A DNA stretch of 64,000 nt, from the NCBI RefSeq assembly GCF_023935105.1, contig NZ_CP096040.1:868001-932000 (forward strand), in the 5' to 3' direction. The translations under genes and the position numbers were made by a program. Below, piece by piece: positions 34,790 to 44,374 of this stretch (position 1 is its first letter; each line of letters starts with the position of its first letter). Below the pieces are notes generated by a model. That model was not told the DNA's origin. It worked only from the letters and a program-made list of their open reading frames with translations, and made no database searches. The stretch is from Caulobacter segnis (GTDB lineage Bacteria; Pseudomonadota; Alphaproteobacteria; Caulobacterales; Caulobacteraceae).

Positions 34790-35875
34790 ATGGCTGACTT
34801 TCCCCTGGTTCCTGGTTCGACCATCGGCATCCTCGGCGGGGGACAGCTGGGGCGCATGCTGGCCCTGGCCGCCGCCCGCCTGGGCTTCGACGTCGTCATC
34901 CAGGATCCCGAGGAGAACGCTCCCGCCGGCCGCGTCGCCGCCCGCCAGATCGTCGCCGCCTACGACGACCGCTGGGCGCTCAAGCGCCTGGCCGAGGCCT
35001 GCGACGTCGTCACCTACGAGTTCGAGAACGTCCCGGCCGACACGGTGTCGGAGCTGACCGCCCTGGGCGCGATCGTTTCGCCCGGGGCCAAGGCCCTGGC
35101 CGCCGCCCAGGACCGGGTGGTCGAGAAGAGCTTCCTGGCCGAGATCGGCGTGCCGACGGTGGCTTTCGCGTCGGTCCACGACAGCGACAGCCTGGTCGCC
35201 GCCGTGGCCAAGATCGGCGCCCCGTCGCTGCTGAAGACCCGCCGCGAGGGCTATGACGGCAAGGGCCAGGCCTGGATCCAGAAGGCCAAGGACGCCGAGG
35301 CCGCCTTCGACAAGATCGGCCGCCAGGCCGCGATCCTCGAGGCCCCCGCCGACTTCGGTCGCGAGCTGTCGGTGATCGCCGCCCGGGGCCGCGATGGCGA
35401 GATCGCCTGCTATCCGGTCAGCGAGAACCACCACGAGGGCGGCGTCCTGCGCCGCACCGTCGCGCCGGCCAAGGTCACCCCGGCCACGCGCGACCAGGCC
35501 GAGGCCATCGCCGCCAAGATCCTGACCGCCCTGGACTATGTCGGCGTCATCGGCGTCGAGCTGTTCGAACTGGCCGGCGGCAAGCTGCTGGTCAACGAGT
35601 TCGCGCCGCGCGTCCACAACACCGGCCACTGGACCCAGGACGGCTGCGAGGTCGACCAGTTCGAGCAGCACATCCGCGCCGTCGCCGGCTGGCCGCTGGG
35701 CCCGACCGCGCCGCACCATCACGTCGAGATGACCAACCTCTTGGGCGCCGACGTCGACGCCTGGAAGAAGCTGGCCGCCGAGCCCGAGACCCGCGTCCAC
35801 CTCTACGGCAAGGGCGAGGCCCGCCCCGGCCGCAAGATGGGCCACGTCAACCGGCTGCGGTCCCTGAAGGACTGA
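34790..35875 (+). CDS. purK: N5-carboxyaminoimidazole ribonucleotide synthase
   Basis: A 361-residue ATP-grasp enzyme that carboxylates AIR with bicarbonate, feeding PurE. It begins IGILGGGQLGRMLALAAARLG, the PurK signature. The ATP-grasp region includes LLKTRREGYDGKGQAW, VIAARGRDGEIACYPVSENHH and the Mg-binding GVELFELAGGKLLVNEFAPRVHNTGHWT. It is intact. It lies six bases after purE, the usual pairing. Its last 29 bases overlap the 3-prime end of the convergent acyltransferase gene. Confidence 0.95.
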   Translation: MADFPLVPGSTIGILGGGQLGRMLALAAARLGFDVVIQDPEENAPAGRVAARQIVAAYDDRWALKRLAEACDVVTYEFENVPADTVSELTALGAIVSPGAKALAAAQDRVVEKSFLAEIGVPTVAFASVHDSDSLVAAVAKIGAPSLLKTRREGYDGKGQAWIQKAKDAEAAFDKIGRQAAILEAPADFGRELSVIAARGRDGEIACYPVSENHHEGGVLRRTVAPAKVTPATRDQAEAIAAKILTALDYVGVIGVELFELAGGKLLVNEFAPRVHNTGHWTQDGCEVDQFEQHIRAVAGWPLGPTAPHHHVEMTNLLGADVDAWKKLAAEPETRVHLYGKGEARPGRKMGHVNRLRSLKD

Positions 35876-36860
35876 CCGGCGTCGCTGGACTCCTGGGCTC
35901 GCCCAGGCGGGCCTTCAGGCGCAGCGCCGGCTTCTCGACCAGGAACCAGGACAGGGCCGCGAACGGCAGGGTCAGGGCCAGCGAGGTCACAAGGTTCAGC
36001 TGGTGCTGCGTGGCCAGCCATTGCTGCAGCGGGAAGCTGTAGATGTAGAGGCCGTACGACAGGTCGGCCGGCGGCTTGGGCAGGCGCAGCCGGCCCAGTC
36101 CCACGACGGCCAGGGGCAGGGCCAGGAACCAGGCCGGCGTGAGCAGGAAGACGAGGGCGGCGAGCGCGGCCAGGGGGCTTGGTCGCGTCCCGTTCGCCTG
36201 CAGGCTGGCCCCGGCCAGGAACAGGAAGCCGTTCAGCGCCGCCAGATAGGCGATCCGTCCCAGGTCGCCCCGCGCGTCCAGGCCGGTGGCGTGCAGGGCG
36301 ATCGCGGCGATCGCCGCCAGCGCCGTCAGGCTCTCCAGCGCCAGGGGCATGGCCCGCCGCGCGGGGCCCAGGACCGCCAGGCCCAGATAGGCGGTGAACT
36401 CCAGCCGCAGGGTCCACAGCGAGCCGTTGACGATCCCGGCCACGGGCGCGGCCAGGAAGACGCCGGGCAGGCCATAGGTCACCGCGTACAGCGACAGGTT
36501 CCTGGCGACGTAGCTCCAGGTCTCCGGATCCAGCATATAGGCGGACAGGCCGCGCGTGGTGACCAGCGGGCCCAGCACGAAGGCGGTCAGCAACAGGGCG
36601 ACCAGCAGGCCGGGCAGGATCCGCAGCGCTCGCCTCGCCAGGAAGGCCATGGGGCGCGGGTCGCGCGCCTGGCTGCCGGCGACCAGATAGCCGCTGATCA
36701 CGAAGAAGATCCCGACGCCCAACGCGCCCAGGTCCAGGCCCGACCCCAGCATCGACGGTGGCTGCCCGTTCAGCACGCGCGTGTGATGGGCGATCACCAG
36801 GATCGCCGCGATCAGCCGTAGATAATCGAAACCGCCCATCGCAAACTCAAGTCGCGCCAA
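35847..36860 (-). CDS. Acyltransferase 3 family membrane protein
   Basis: A 337-residue integral membrane O-acyltransferase with about ten helices. The N-terminal part has YLRLIAAILVIAHHTRVLNG, carrying the conserved histidine, and GIFFVISGYLVAGS, the family core. Such enzymes acylate lipopolysaccharide, exopolysaccharide or other glycans; which one cannot be told. Its stop overlaps the end of purK. Confidence 0.86.
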   Translation of the reverse strand: MARLEFAMGGFDYLRLIAAILVIAHHTRVLNGQPPSMLGSGLDLGALGVGIFFVISGYLVAGSQARDPRPMAFLARRALRILPGLLVALLLTAFVLGPLVTTRGLSAYMLDPETWSYVARNLSLYAVTYGLPGVFLAAPVAGIVNGSLWTLRLEFTAYLGLAVLGPARRAMPLALESLTALAAIAAIALHATGLDARGDLGRIAYLAALNGFLFLAGASLQANGTRPSPLAALAALVFLLTPAWFLALPLAVVGLGRLRLPKPPADLSYGLYIYSFPLQQWLATQHQLNLVTSLALTLPFAALSWFLVEKPALRLKARLGEPRSPATPVSPSGTAAG

Positions 36861-36920
36861 GGGTCACGCTTAGATCGTCCTGGGACGGCCGAGGCAAGGC
36901 CCGCGCGAAGGGAGGGCTTG

Positions 36921-37478
36921 ATGTCGCCGGTGCTCGAGACCGAACGGCTGATCCTGCGGGTTCCGACGCAGGCCGATTTTGACGCGGGCTGGGCGGCGTT
37001 CCACGGCGATCCCGAATGCATGCGCCATCTGGGCGGGGCCATGCCGCGCAGCATCGCCTGGCGCGCCCTGGCCCAGGTGGTCGGCATGTGGCCGTTGCGG
37101 GGCTTCGGGACCTTCTCGCTGATCGAGAAGGCCACTGGCCGCTGGGTCGGCCGCTCGGGACCCTGGCAGCCCGAAGGCTGGCCGGCCCGCGAGGTCGGCT
37201 GGATGCTGCATCGCTCGGCCTGGGGCCAGGGCTACGCCACCGAAGCGGCGGAGGCGTCCTTGCGGTTCGTGTTCGACACGCTGGGCTGGACCTCGGTCGC
37301 CCACATGATCCATCCGGAGAACCTGGGCTCGCAAGCCGTGGCCGCCCGCATCGGCTCGCGCTTCCTGGAGATGGTCGACCTGCCGCCGCCGATGGATGTG
37401 GCGGGCCCGACCCAGATGTGGGGCCAGACGGCGGAGGACTGGCGGGCGAACCGGCCGGCGCCGCGGGCCCCCACCTGA
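36921..37478 (+). CDS. GNAT family N-acetyltransferase (RimJ-like)
   Basis: A 185-residue acetyltransferase. It opens with LETERLILRVPTQADFDAGW, the RimJ/RimL-type start. The acetyl-CoA-binding motif lies at VGWMLHRSAWGQGYATEAAEA (about residues 93-113), the Q-x-x-G-x-A/G form. The HMIHPENLGSQAVAARIG part completes the fold. The substrate may be an amine or a protein N-terminus. ATG 36921 with GGGAGGG at 36911-36916 is the start. Confidence 0.85.
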   Translation: MSPVLETERLILRVPTQADFDAGWAAFHGDPECMRHLGGAMPRSIAWRALAQVVGMWPLRGFGTFSLIEKATGRWVGRSGPWQPEGWPAREVGWMLHRSAWGQGYATEAAEASLRFVFDTLGWTSVAHMIHPENLGSQAVAARIGSRFLEMVDLPPPMDVAGPTQMWGQTAEDWRANRPAPRAPT

Positions 37479-37502
37479 CCACGTTCCGCGTGGTCGTCCG
37501 CC

Positions 37503-37580
37503 CCCGCAAGGGGCGGAAGGTGATCCTTCTTCCCCCTCCGGGGGAGGAGCGCCGCAGGCGCGGAGGGGCGCGAGAGTACG
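37503..37580. repeat. Variant palindromic repeat next to family A copy 3
   Basis: A G/C-rich inverted-repeat stretch (GCCCCCGCAAGGGGCGG-type arm followed by CCCCCTCCGGGGGAGGAG and GCGCCGCAGGCGC). It resembles half of a family A element but differs in the loops. It directly precedes copy 3. Confidence 0.55.
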
Positions 37581-37594
37581 AGGTTGGCCGGGAC

Positions 37595-37716
37595 AATCCT
37601 CCCCCTAGCGGGGGAGGTGGCGCGAAGCGCCGGAGGGGGGAAGTGCTGGAGAGCCGGCCTCTTCCCCCCTCCGTCGCCGCTACGCGTCGACACCTCCCCC
37701 GCTAGGGGGAGGATTT
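37595..37716. repeat. Palindromic intergenic repeat, family A, copy 3
   Basis: A 122-base element with the full family A ends (AATCCTCCCCCTAGCGGGGG at left, complement at right). The inner part matches copies at 11381 and 19954 with a few substitutions. It is in a gene-free stretch. Confidence 0.9.
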
Positions 37717-38323
37717 CACGAGGATTGAGCGGGCTCTATCCCCGGAATTCGCGAGATCGAAGCCAACGAAATCAATCGCTTGTCGATTTTCACGTCCTGC
37801 TGAATGATCCGCGCTCAGAACCGCCCCCATACTAACTGCACCTGATGGCGCGGAAGGGACGTCCGGCCGGCGATCGAGACGGCTGTCAGGGGTGGTCGAG
37901 CGGGAAGCGCTCGCCGGGTTTCTTCGGAAGCTCGTCTTCGCGACGGATCCAGGCGCAGGTTCCCTGAAACATCGGGACGAAGCCCCAGATCCTTCCCTTA
38001 GGGGGCGGTGAAGATCAGGCGAACGCGGCAGGTCCGGGCTGAAATCCCCCGGACGGTCCGGATCCGGAGTTCGTCGCTCCGGCCCGCCCGTCGAAGGCCT
38101 CTTCCGGAGCGGATCAATACCCCGCGACCCGGAGGCTTTCGGATAACGACCACGCGGAGCGTCCTGGCTTCGTCGAAACGGTATTCACTACTCAAACCTC
38201 CGGACGGATGTCCGGCGCTCCGCGTCCCTTTCCATGCCTTCAGCGGCACGCCGCGTGAAGCGGCGGCCTCGTGTCGTCAGGCGTGGCCGTGCTATGGCCG
38301 GCTTTCGGATAGGCAGGACCCCC
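37717..38323. other. Gene-poor stretch of about 600 bases
   Basis: No known gene or RNA is recognised here. On the minus strand a reading frame of 83 residues (37998-38249) and, after it, a short frame with an ATG at 37972 and a stop at 37886 (MFQGTCAWIRREDELPKK and ten more residues) have coding-like third positions. They sit in different frames. This could be decayed coding DNA or a small gene. I checked for RNase P and tmRNA motifs and found none. Confidence 0.4.
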
Positions 38324-39049
38324 ATGACCGAACAGGCGCTCATCGGATTGATCGGCGGCATGAGCTGGGAAAGCTCGGCCCAATACTATCGGCTGATCAA
38401 CGAGGCCGTGCGCGAGCGGCTGGGCGGCGTGGCTTCGGCGCGGACCCTGATGTGGTCGTTCGACTTCGCCGAGATCGAGCGCCTGCAGCACGCCGGCCGC
38501 TGGCCCGAGCTGTCGCGGCGCCTGGCCGACGCGGCCCGGGCCCTGGAGGCCGGCGGGGCCGACTTTCTGGTGCTCTGCACCAACACCATGCACCGCGAGG
38601 CCGACGCGATCGAGGCGGCGGTTCACATCCCGCTGCTGCACATCGCCGACCCGACCGGCGCGGCGATCACGGCCGCCGGTCTCTCCACCGTGGGCCTGCT
38701 GGGCACGGCCTTCACCATGGAGCACGATTTCTATCGCGGCCGGTTGGAAACGAAGCACGGCCTGACCGTGTTGACGCCCGACGCCGACGACCGCGCCGCC
38801 GTGCACCGGATCATCTACGAAGAGCTGGTCGCCGGCCGGGTGCTGGACGCCTCGCGCGAGGTCTACAAGGCGGCGATCGCGCGCCTGGTCGAGCGCGGGG
38901 CCCAGGCGATCATCCTGGGCTGCACCGAGATCATGCTGCTGATCGGCCAGGCCGACAGCCCGGTCCCGGTGTTCGACACCACGACCCTGCACGCCATGGC
39001 GGCGGTGGATCGGGCCCTCGTTGATCTTAAGGCGGCGGACTTCACCTAG
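38324..39049 (+). CDS. Aspartate/glutamate racemase family protein
   Basis: A 241-residue racemase of the cofactor-independent type (YgeA/RacX-like). The two catalytic cysteines are seen in LVLCTNTMHREAD (about residue 84) and IILGCTEIMLL (about 197). The start IGLIGGMSWESSAQYYRLIN is typical. These enzymes make D-aspartate or D-glutamate for envelope or other uses. ATG 38324 fits the family start; the open frame extends upstream without support. Confidence 0.88.
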   Translation: MTEQALIGLIGGMSWESSAQYYRLINEAVRERLGGVASARTLMWSFDFAEIERLQHAGRWPELSRRLADAARALEAGGADFLVLCTNTMHREADAIEAAVHIPLLHIADPTGAAITAAGLSTVGLLGTAFTMEHDFYRGRLETKHGLTVLTPDADDRAAVHRIIYEELVAGRVLDASREVYKAAIARLVERGAQAIILGCTEIMLLIGQADSPVPVFDTTTLHAMAAVDRALVDLKAADFT

Positions 39050-39092
39050 GCGAGCGCGCTGCTAGGGTGCCCGCGTTGTCACGGAGCTTCCC

Positions 39093-41417
39093 ATGCGTCT
39101 CGCCCTCGCCCTGACCGCCAGCCTGTCGATCCTGGCGAGCGCGGCGCACGCCCAGAGCGCCTACGACGCCGTGGATCCGTTCATCGGCACGGGCGGCGAG
39201 GGCCACACCTTTCCCGGCGCGGTGGTCCCGTTCGGCATGGTGCAGCTGAGCCCCGACACCGACATCCTGCCGTTCAAGCAGAGCTACGCCCGCGCCGCCG
39301 GCTACCGGTTCGGCGACCCGACCATCCTGGGCTTCTCGCACACCCACTTCTCCGGCGCGGGCCACTCGGACCTCGGCGACATCCTGCTGACGCCGGTCAG
39401 CGGCGAGGCGAAACTGGAGCCGGGCGAGGCCGACAAGCCGGGCTCGGGCTATCGCTCGCGCTACAGCCACGACACCGAGGTCGCCCAGCCGGGCTACTAC
39501 GCCGTGACCCTGAGCGACAGCCGCGTCCACGCCGAGTTGACGGCGGGCCTGCGCACCGGCCTGCACCGCTACACGTTCCAGAAGGGCGACCGAGCCCAGG
39601 TGCTGATCGACCTGCGCAGCTCGATCTACAACTATCCGGGCAAGGTGCTGTGGTCGCGGCTGCGGGTGGCCCCCGACGGCACGGTCACCGGCTATCGCGA
39701 GACGCGCGGCTGGGCCCCGGGCCGCAAGCTCTATTTCGCCATCCGCTTCGACAAGCCGCTGGTCGGCCAGGCCTTCCACAACCGCGAGGCGGACGTGCCC
39801 TATAAGGGCTTCGCCCAACCGGGCCGCACGCCCGAGGATCGCGCCCAGATCCAGGGCCGCGCCCTGGTCGGGGTGTTCGACTTCGGCCAGTTGGACGGCC
39901 CGCTGACGGTGAAGGTGGCGCTGTCCTCGGTCAGCGAGGACGGGGCGATCGCCAACCTGGCCAGCGACGAGCCGGGCTTCGACTTCGACGCCCAGCGGGG
40001 CCGGGCCAAGGCGGCCTGGGAGACGGCGCTTTCGGCGATCGACATCGAGGCGCCGGCGCCGATGAAGAAGACCCTCTACACGGCGCTCTACCACACCCTG
40101 CTGGCCCCCAGTGTCTTCGCCGACGCCGACGGACGCTATCGCGGGCCAGACGACCAGGTGCATGCGGGACAGCTGGATGGCCGGCCGTTCACCTTCCACT
40201 CGACCTTCTCGCTGTGGGACACCTTCCGGGCCGAGCATCCGCTGCTGACCCTGGTCCAGCCGGCCGACTACACCAACGACGTGGTCAATTCGCTGATCGC
40301 CTCGCAGCGCCAGAGCCCCTACGGCATCCTGCCGGTCTGGCAGTTCCACGGTCAGGAGACCTGGACGATGATCGGCTACCACGCCGTCCCGGTCATCGCC
40401 GACGCCTGGATGAAGGGCATCCGGGGCTACGACGGCAAGGCGGCCCTGGACGCCATGGTCAAGAGCGCGACCTACGCCCCTTACGGCGGCCTCGGCGACT
40501 ACATGAAGCTTGGCTACGTCCCGATCGACAAGGAGCCCGAGGCGGCCTCCAAGACGGTGGAGTACGCCTATGACGACTGGACCATCGCCAAGGTGGCGGC
40601 CGACCTGGGCCAGGGCGAGATCGCCAAGACCTTCGAGAGGCGAGCGTCCTACTGGCGCAACAGCTTCGACCTGAAGACCGGCTTCCTGCGGGCCCGCAAA
40701 TCGGACGGCGCCTATCGCGAGCCGTTCGACCCGACCGCCATCAACTACGGCTCGGACTACACCGAGGGCAACGCCTGGCAATATTCGTGGTTCGCGCCGC
40801 AGGACCTGGGCGGGGTGGTCAAGGCGCTGGGCGGCGACGCGGCGACGGTCAGGAAGCTGGACGCCATGTTCGACTTCGACAATTCCAAGATCGACTATTC
40901 GCACGCCGAGGACATCGCCGGCCTGATCGGCCAGTACATCCACGGCAACGAGCCCAGCCACCACGTGGCCTATCTGTACGACTACGCCGGCGCGCCGTGG
41001 CGCACTCAGGCCCGGCTGACCCAGATCGTGAACAGCCAGTACAAGCCGACCCCCGACGGGCTGTCGGGCAATGACGACCTGGGCCAGATGTCGGCCTGGC
41101 TGATGTTCACGGCGCTGGGCTTCTATCCCGTCACCCCGGCCTCGAACGAATACGCCATCGGCCGGCCGTTCGTGGAGCGGGCGGCGCTGAACCTGCCGAA
41201 CGGCAAGCGCTTCACGGTGCGGGCGGCCGGACTGTCGGAGGCCGCGCCCTACGTCGGCAAGGTCACCCTGAACGGCAAGCCGCTGACCCGCGCCTACCTC
41301 CGGCACGACGAGATCGTCGCCGGCGGCGAGCTGGTCTTCACGATGAGCGCGACGCCGAACAAGACCTGGGCGACGAAGCCGGCCGATCGCCCGGCCTCGA
41401 TGACGCCGTACCGCTAG
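39093..41417 (+). CDS. Secreted GH92 family alpha-mannosidase
   Basis: A 774-residue exported glycoside hydrolase. The signal peptide MRLALALTASLSILASAAHA is cleaved before QSAYD. The N-terminal domain begins DAVDPFIGTGGEGHTFPGAVVPFGM, the GH92 hallmark. The catalytic half has FSLWDTFRAEHPLLTL, YTEGNAWQYSWFAPQDL with conserved acidic residues, and GNDDLGQMSAWLMFTALGFYPV. These enzymes cleave alpha-mannose links with calcium, usually 1,2. It stands alone. Its TAG stop shares CTAG with the convergent PBP gene. Confidence 0.92.
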   Translation: MRLALALTASLSILASAAHAQSAYDAVDPFIGTGGEGHTFPGAVVPFGMVQLSPDTDILPFKQSYARAAGYRFGDPTILGFSHTHFSGAGHSDLGDILLTPVSGEAKLEPGEADKPGSGYRSRYSHDTEVAQPGYYAVTLSDSRVHAELTAGLRTGLHRYTFQKGDRAQVLIDLRSSIYNYPGKVLWSRLRVAPDGTVTGYRETRGWAPGRKLYFAIRFDKPLVGQAFHNREADVPYKGFAQPGRTPEDRAQIQGRALVGVFDFGQLDGPLTVKVALSSVSEDGAIANLASDEPGFDFDAQRGRAKAAWETALSAIDIEAPAPMKKTLYTALYHTLLAPSVFADADGRYRGPDDQVHAGQLDGRPFTFHSTFSLWDTFRAEHPLLTLVQPADYTNDVVNSLIASQRQSPYGILPVWQFHGQETWTMIGYHAVPVIADAWMKGIRGYDGKAALDAMVKSATYAPYGGLGDYMKLGYVPIDKEPEAASKTVEYAYDDWTIAKVAADLGQGEIAKTFERRASYWRNSFDLKTGFLRARKSDGAYREPFDPTAINYGSDYTEGNAWQYSWFAPQDLGGVVKALGGDAATVRKLDAMFDFDNSKIDYSHAEDIAGLIGQYIHGNEPSHHVAYLYDYAGAPWRTQARLTQIVNSQYKPTPDGLSGNDDLGQMSAWLMFTALGFYPVTPASNEYAIGRPFVERAALNLPNGKRFTVRAAGLSEAAPYVGKVTLNGKPLTRAYLRHDEIVAGGELVFTMSATPNKTWATKPADRPASMTPYR

Positions 41418-43486
41418 TTCGGCTGAGTCGGCTGGGCTGGCGGGGCCGGAACCAGCGCCGGCGGCGGCGCGGCGGCCTCTTCCAGCTCCGACGCGGCGCG
41501 GGCGAACTCGGCGGCGAGCGTCTCGTAATAGCCGTTGCGCGGATCGGGCTGCAGTTCGACCACCGGATCGGGCAGCAGCCAGTCGAAGTCGCGGACCGCC
41601 AGCGTCTGGTGGGCCGTGACCATGAAGCGCCGCCACAGGGTGGCCGGGATGTCGCCGCCGACGATCCGGTTCATCGGCTTCTCGTCGTCGTTGCCGACCC
41701 AGACGCCGGTCACATAGTCGGGGGTGAAGCCGACGAACCAGGCGTCGCGCCAGTTCTGGCTGGTGCCGGTCTTGCCCGCCGCCGGGCGGTCGAAGGCGGC
41801 GCGCTTGCCCGTGCCGTCGGTGATCACCTTCTGCATCATCCGCACCATCATGCTGGCGTTGCCAACATCGTAGACCCGGCGCTCGCCGACCGGGGGCTGA
41901 TGGGCGTAGAGCGGGTGGCCGCCCTGGGTCGAGATCGACTCGATCAGATAGGGCTCAACGCGCACGCCGCCCTGCTGGAAGACCTGGAAGCCCGAGGTCA
42001 GCTGCAGCAGCGTCACCTCGTACGAACCCAGGGCCACCGACAGGTCCGGCGCGGGCGGCAGGCTGGTGATCCCGAAGCGCCGCACCAGGTCGCCGATCGC
42101 CGCCCCGTCGACCTCCTGGCCCAGCTTCACGGCCACGGTGTTGGTCGAGGTGATCAGGGCCTGCTCGACGGTCATCGGCCCGGCATAGCCGCCGCCATAG
42201 TTCTCGGGCGCCCAGTCGCCGATCTTGATCGGCTCGTCGACGCGGATGTCGGTGGGCAGCACGCCGCGCTCGATGGCGGCGGCGTAGATGAACGGCTTGA
42301 ACGACGAGCCGGGCTGGCGGCGGGCCTGGACGGCGCGATTGAACGGGCTCTCGACATAGCTGGTCCCGCCGACCATGGCGCGGATGGCGCCGTCGGCCCC
42401 CAGCGACAGCAGCGCCGCCTGGCTGGCGCCGGATCGGGCGGCCTCGGTGGCCATGGTCTGGCGCACGGCCTCGGCGCCTTCGCGCTGCAGGGCCGGATCG
42501 ACGGTCAGGCGCACCACCAGGTCCGGGGCGTTCTGGCCGGCGACCTTGACGGCCTCGGCGGTGGCGTAGTCCAGCACCCAGCCGTAGTCGCCCTCGTCCT
42601 GCAGGGCCAGGCCGGACAGCCGAGGGGGATCCTCCAGCGCCTCGCGTTCCTGCGCGGCGGTGATCCAGCCCTCCTTGCGCATATTGGCCAGGATCAGGTG
42701 CGAGCGGGTCAGGGCGCGCTGCATGTCCTTGTTGAGGGCCAGGCGCGAGGGGGCCTTGGGCAGGCTGGCCAGCAGCGCGGCCTCGGACACGGTCAGCTGG
42801 CTGGCGGGCTTGTCGAAATAGGTCTGGGCCGCGCCGTCGATGCCGTAGGTGCCGGCCCCGAAATAGATGCGGTTCAGATAGAGCTCGAGGATCTCGTCCT
42901 TGGACAGCACCTGCTCCAGCCGCCAGGCCAGCAGCATCTCCTGCAGCTTGCGCTTGACCACCCGGTCCGGGGTCAGGAACAGACCCTTGGCCAGCTGCTG
43001 GGTCAGGGTCGAGGCCCCCTGCACGGTCCGTCCGGCCCGCCAGTTGACCCAGGCGGCCCGGGCGATGCCCGGAACGTCGATCGGGCCGTGCTCGTAGAAC
43101 CGCCGGTCCTCGGCGGCCAGGAAGGCGCGGGAGACGTGCGGCGGCAGCTCGGCGACGGTGATGCGTCGGCCATAGCGCGGGCCGCGGGTGGCGATCACCT
43201 GGCCGTAGCGGTCCTCGAAGCGGATGCCCGGCGCGCGGTTGACGGCGAACAGCGCCTGGCGCGAGGGCAGGGACGGCGTGTCCTTCAGATAGGTCTTCCA
43301 GACATAGTACGACCCGGCCCCCGCCGTGATCAGGCCCAGCAGCAGCATGGCCGCCAGCCCGCCCAGGATCCACGACCACAGGCGCGACTTTTTGCGGGCG
43401 GCGGCCTGCTTCAGGTCGGCGCGAAACGGCGCTTCCGGCGGGGCCGGAGGGGGGCTTTCTTCGGGGGCGGGCGTCCAGTCGGTCAC
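41414..43486 (-). CDS. PBP1A-family bifunctional peptidoglycan synthase
   Basis: A 690-residue class A penicillin-binding protein. A cytoplasmic Pro-rich tail and one membrane helix (about 36-58) precede the transglycosylase domain with EDRRFYEHGPIDVPGIARA and GASTLTQQLAKGLFL. The transpeptidase domain has PGSSFKPF (SxxK), TSTNTVAVKLG (STN) and GKTGTSQNWRDAWFVG (KTG). All active sites are present. It polymerises and crosslinks glycan in the periplasm. Caulobacter has several class A paralogs; which one this is cannot be settled here. The stop shares CTAG with the GH92 gene. Confidence 0.92.
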   Translation of the reverse strand: MTDWTPAPEESPPPAPPEAPFRADLKQAAARKKSRLWSWILGGLAAMLLLGLITAGAGSYYVWKTYLKDTPSLPSRQALFAVNRAPGIRFEDRYGQVIATRGPRYGRRITVAELPPHVSRAFLAAEDRRFYEHGPIDVPGIARAAWVNWRAGRTVQGASTLTQQLAKGLFLTPDRVVKRKLQEMLLAWRLEQVLSKDEILELYLNRIYFGAGTYGIDGAAQTYFDKPASQLTVSEAALLASLPKAPSRLALNKDMQRALTRSHLILANMRKEGWITAAQEREALEDPPRLSGLALQDEGDYGWVLDYATAEAVKVAGQNAPDLVVRLTVDPALQREGAEAVRQTMATEAARSGASQAALLSLGADGAIRAMVGGTSYVESPFNRAVQARRQPGSSFKPFIYAAAIERGVLPTDIRVDEPIKIGDWAPENYGGGYAGPMTVEQALITSTNTVAVKLGQEVDGAAIGDLVRRFGITSLPPAPDLSVALGSYEVTLLQLTSGFQVFQQGGVRVEPYLIESISTQGGHPLYAHQPPVGERRVYDVGNASMMVRMMQKVITDGTGKRAAFDRPAAGKTGTSQNWRDAWFVGFTPDYVTGVWVGNDDEKPMNRIVGGDIPATLWRRFMVTAHQTLAVRDFDWLLPDPVVELQPDPRNGYYETLAAEFARAASELEEAAAPPPALVPAPPAQPTQPN

Positions 43487-43541
43487 GATCTTGGGTCAGG
43501 CTCCATTTGGTCGCCAACGCGATCGGGTTTAGGACGGCGCC

Positions 43542-44033
43542 ATGACGCTACGCAAACCTTTCTGGGAGACCAAGACGCTCTCCGAGATGACCGTGCCCGA
43601 ATGGGAGAGCCTGTGCGACGGCTGCGGTCTGTGCTGCCTGGTCCGGTTCGAGGACGAGGACACCGGCGAGATCATCCCGACGCGGGTGCACTGCCAGCTG
43701 TTCGACGAGCATCTCTGCCGCTGCAAGGACTATCCGAACCGCAAGAAGACGGTGCCGGACTGCATCAAGCTGACGCCGTACAATATCGAGGAGCTGGAGT
43801 GGATGCCGCCCTCCTGCGCCTATCGACGGCTGCACGAGGGCAAGGACCTGCCGCTGTGGCATCCGCTGATCACCGGCGATCCGAACAGCACCCACAAGGC
43901 CGGGATCTCGGTGCGCGACCAGACGGTGTCCGAGCTCAGCTTCGTGGACGCCGAGGACGCCATGGACTTCGTCGCGACCGACCTGATGCGCGACCGGGGG
44001 GACGACCCCTACGAGCCGGAAGGCGAGGACTGA
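43542..44033 (+). CDS. YcgN-type cysteine cluster protein
   Basis: A 163-residue protein of the YcgN/YkgJ group. The cysteine cluster is CDGCGLCCLVRFED (about residues 25-38), with more cysteines in HCQLFDEHLCRCKDYPN and VPDCIKL. These ligands probably hold a metal or iron-sulfur centre. The function of the group is not established. It starts with an ATG 55 bases from the divergent PBP gene. Confidence 0.85.
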   Translation: MTLRKPFWETKTLSEMTVPEWESLCDGCGLCCLVRFEDEDTGEIIPTRVHCQLFDEHLCRCKDYPNRKKTVPDCIKLTPYNIEELEWMPPSCAYRRLHEGKDLPLWHPLITGDPNSTHKAGISVRDQTVSELSFVDAEDAMDFVATDLMRDRGDDPYEPEGED

Positions 44034-44270
44034 CTAGGCCGGGTCCCACCGCTTCTTCGGCGGCGGAGGCGGGGCGCCCGGGTTGACCAACACCGGCCAC
44101 CGGGCAAGGGCGAAGATCCAGAGCCCGACGAACAGGCAGCCCGGAATCAGGCCCAGCAGCACCCAGGCGGGGTGCAAGCCGGCGCGCTTGAGAATGATCG
44201 CCGCCGGAATGCCGAACAGCGCCAGCACGAACAGGACGATGAACCAGTGGAGGGGGCCGAACGACGCCAT
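44034..44270 (-). CDS. Small membrane protein
   Basis: A 78-residue protein with two hydrophobic segments (FIVLFVLALFGIPAAIIL and AWVLLGLIPGCLFVGLWIFAL) and a proline-rich tail PPPPPKKRWDPA. No named family is recognised with certainty. It begins directly after the convergent YcgN-type stop, with no spacer. Confidence 0.65.
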   Translation of the reverse strand: MASFGPLHWFIVLFVLALFGIPAAIILKRAGLHPAWVLLGLIPGCLFVGLWIFALARWPVLVNPGAPPPPPKKRWDPA

Positions 44271-44374
44271 GCGTCAATGGAACCCGAAACGCGTACGCTT
44301 GCAATCGTCGATTGAGGACTTGCCGGCGACGCGGGTCTCCCCATTTTCGGTGAAGCTTTCACCGGAGCCGCCGC

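Noticed and set aside
37717..38323. A possible structured RNA (RNase P RNA, tmRNA or 6S RNA)
   Set aside because: I found neither the conserved GAGGAAAGTCC segment of RNase P nor a tmRNA tag or tRNA-like end, and no clear 6S fold.
39042..41636. An 864-residue open frame on the minus strand opposite the GH92 gene
   Set aside because: It is a high-GC shadow: no family features, rich in Gly/Arg/Val, and fully antisense to a clear secreted mannosidase.
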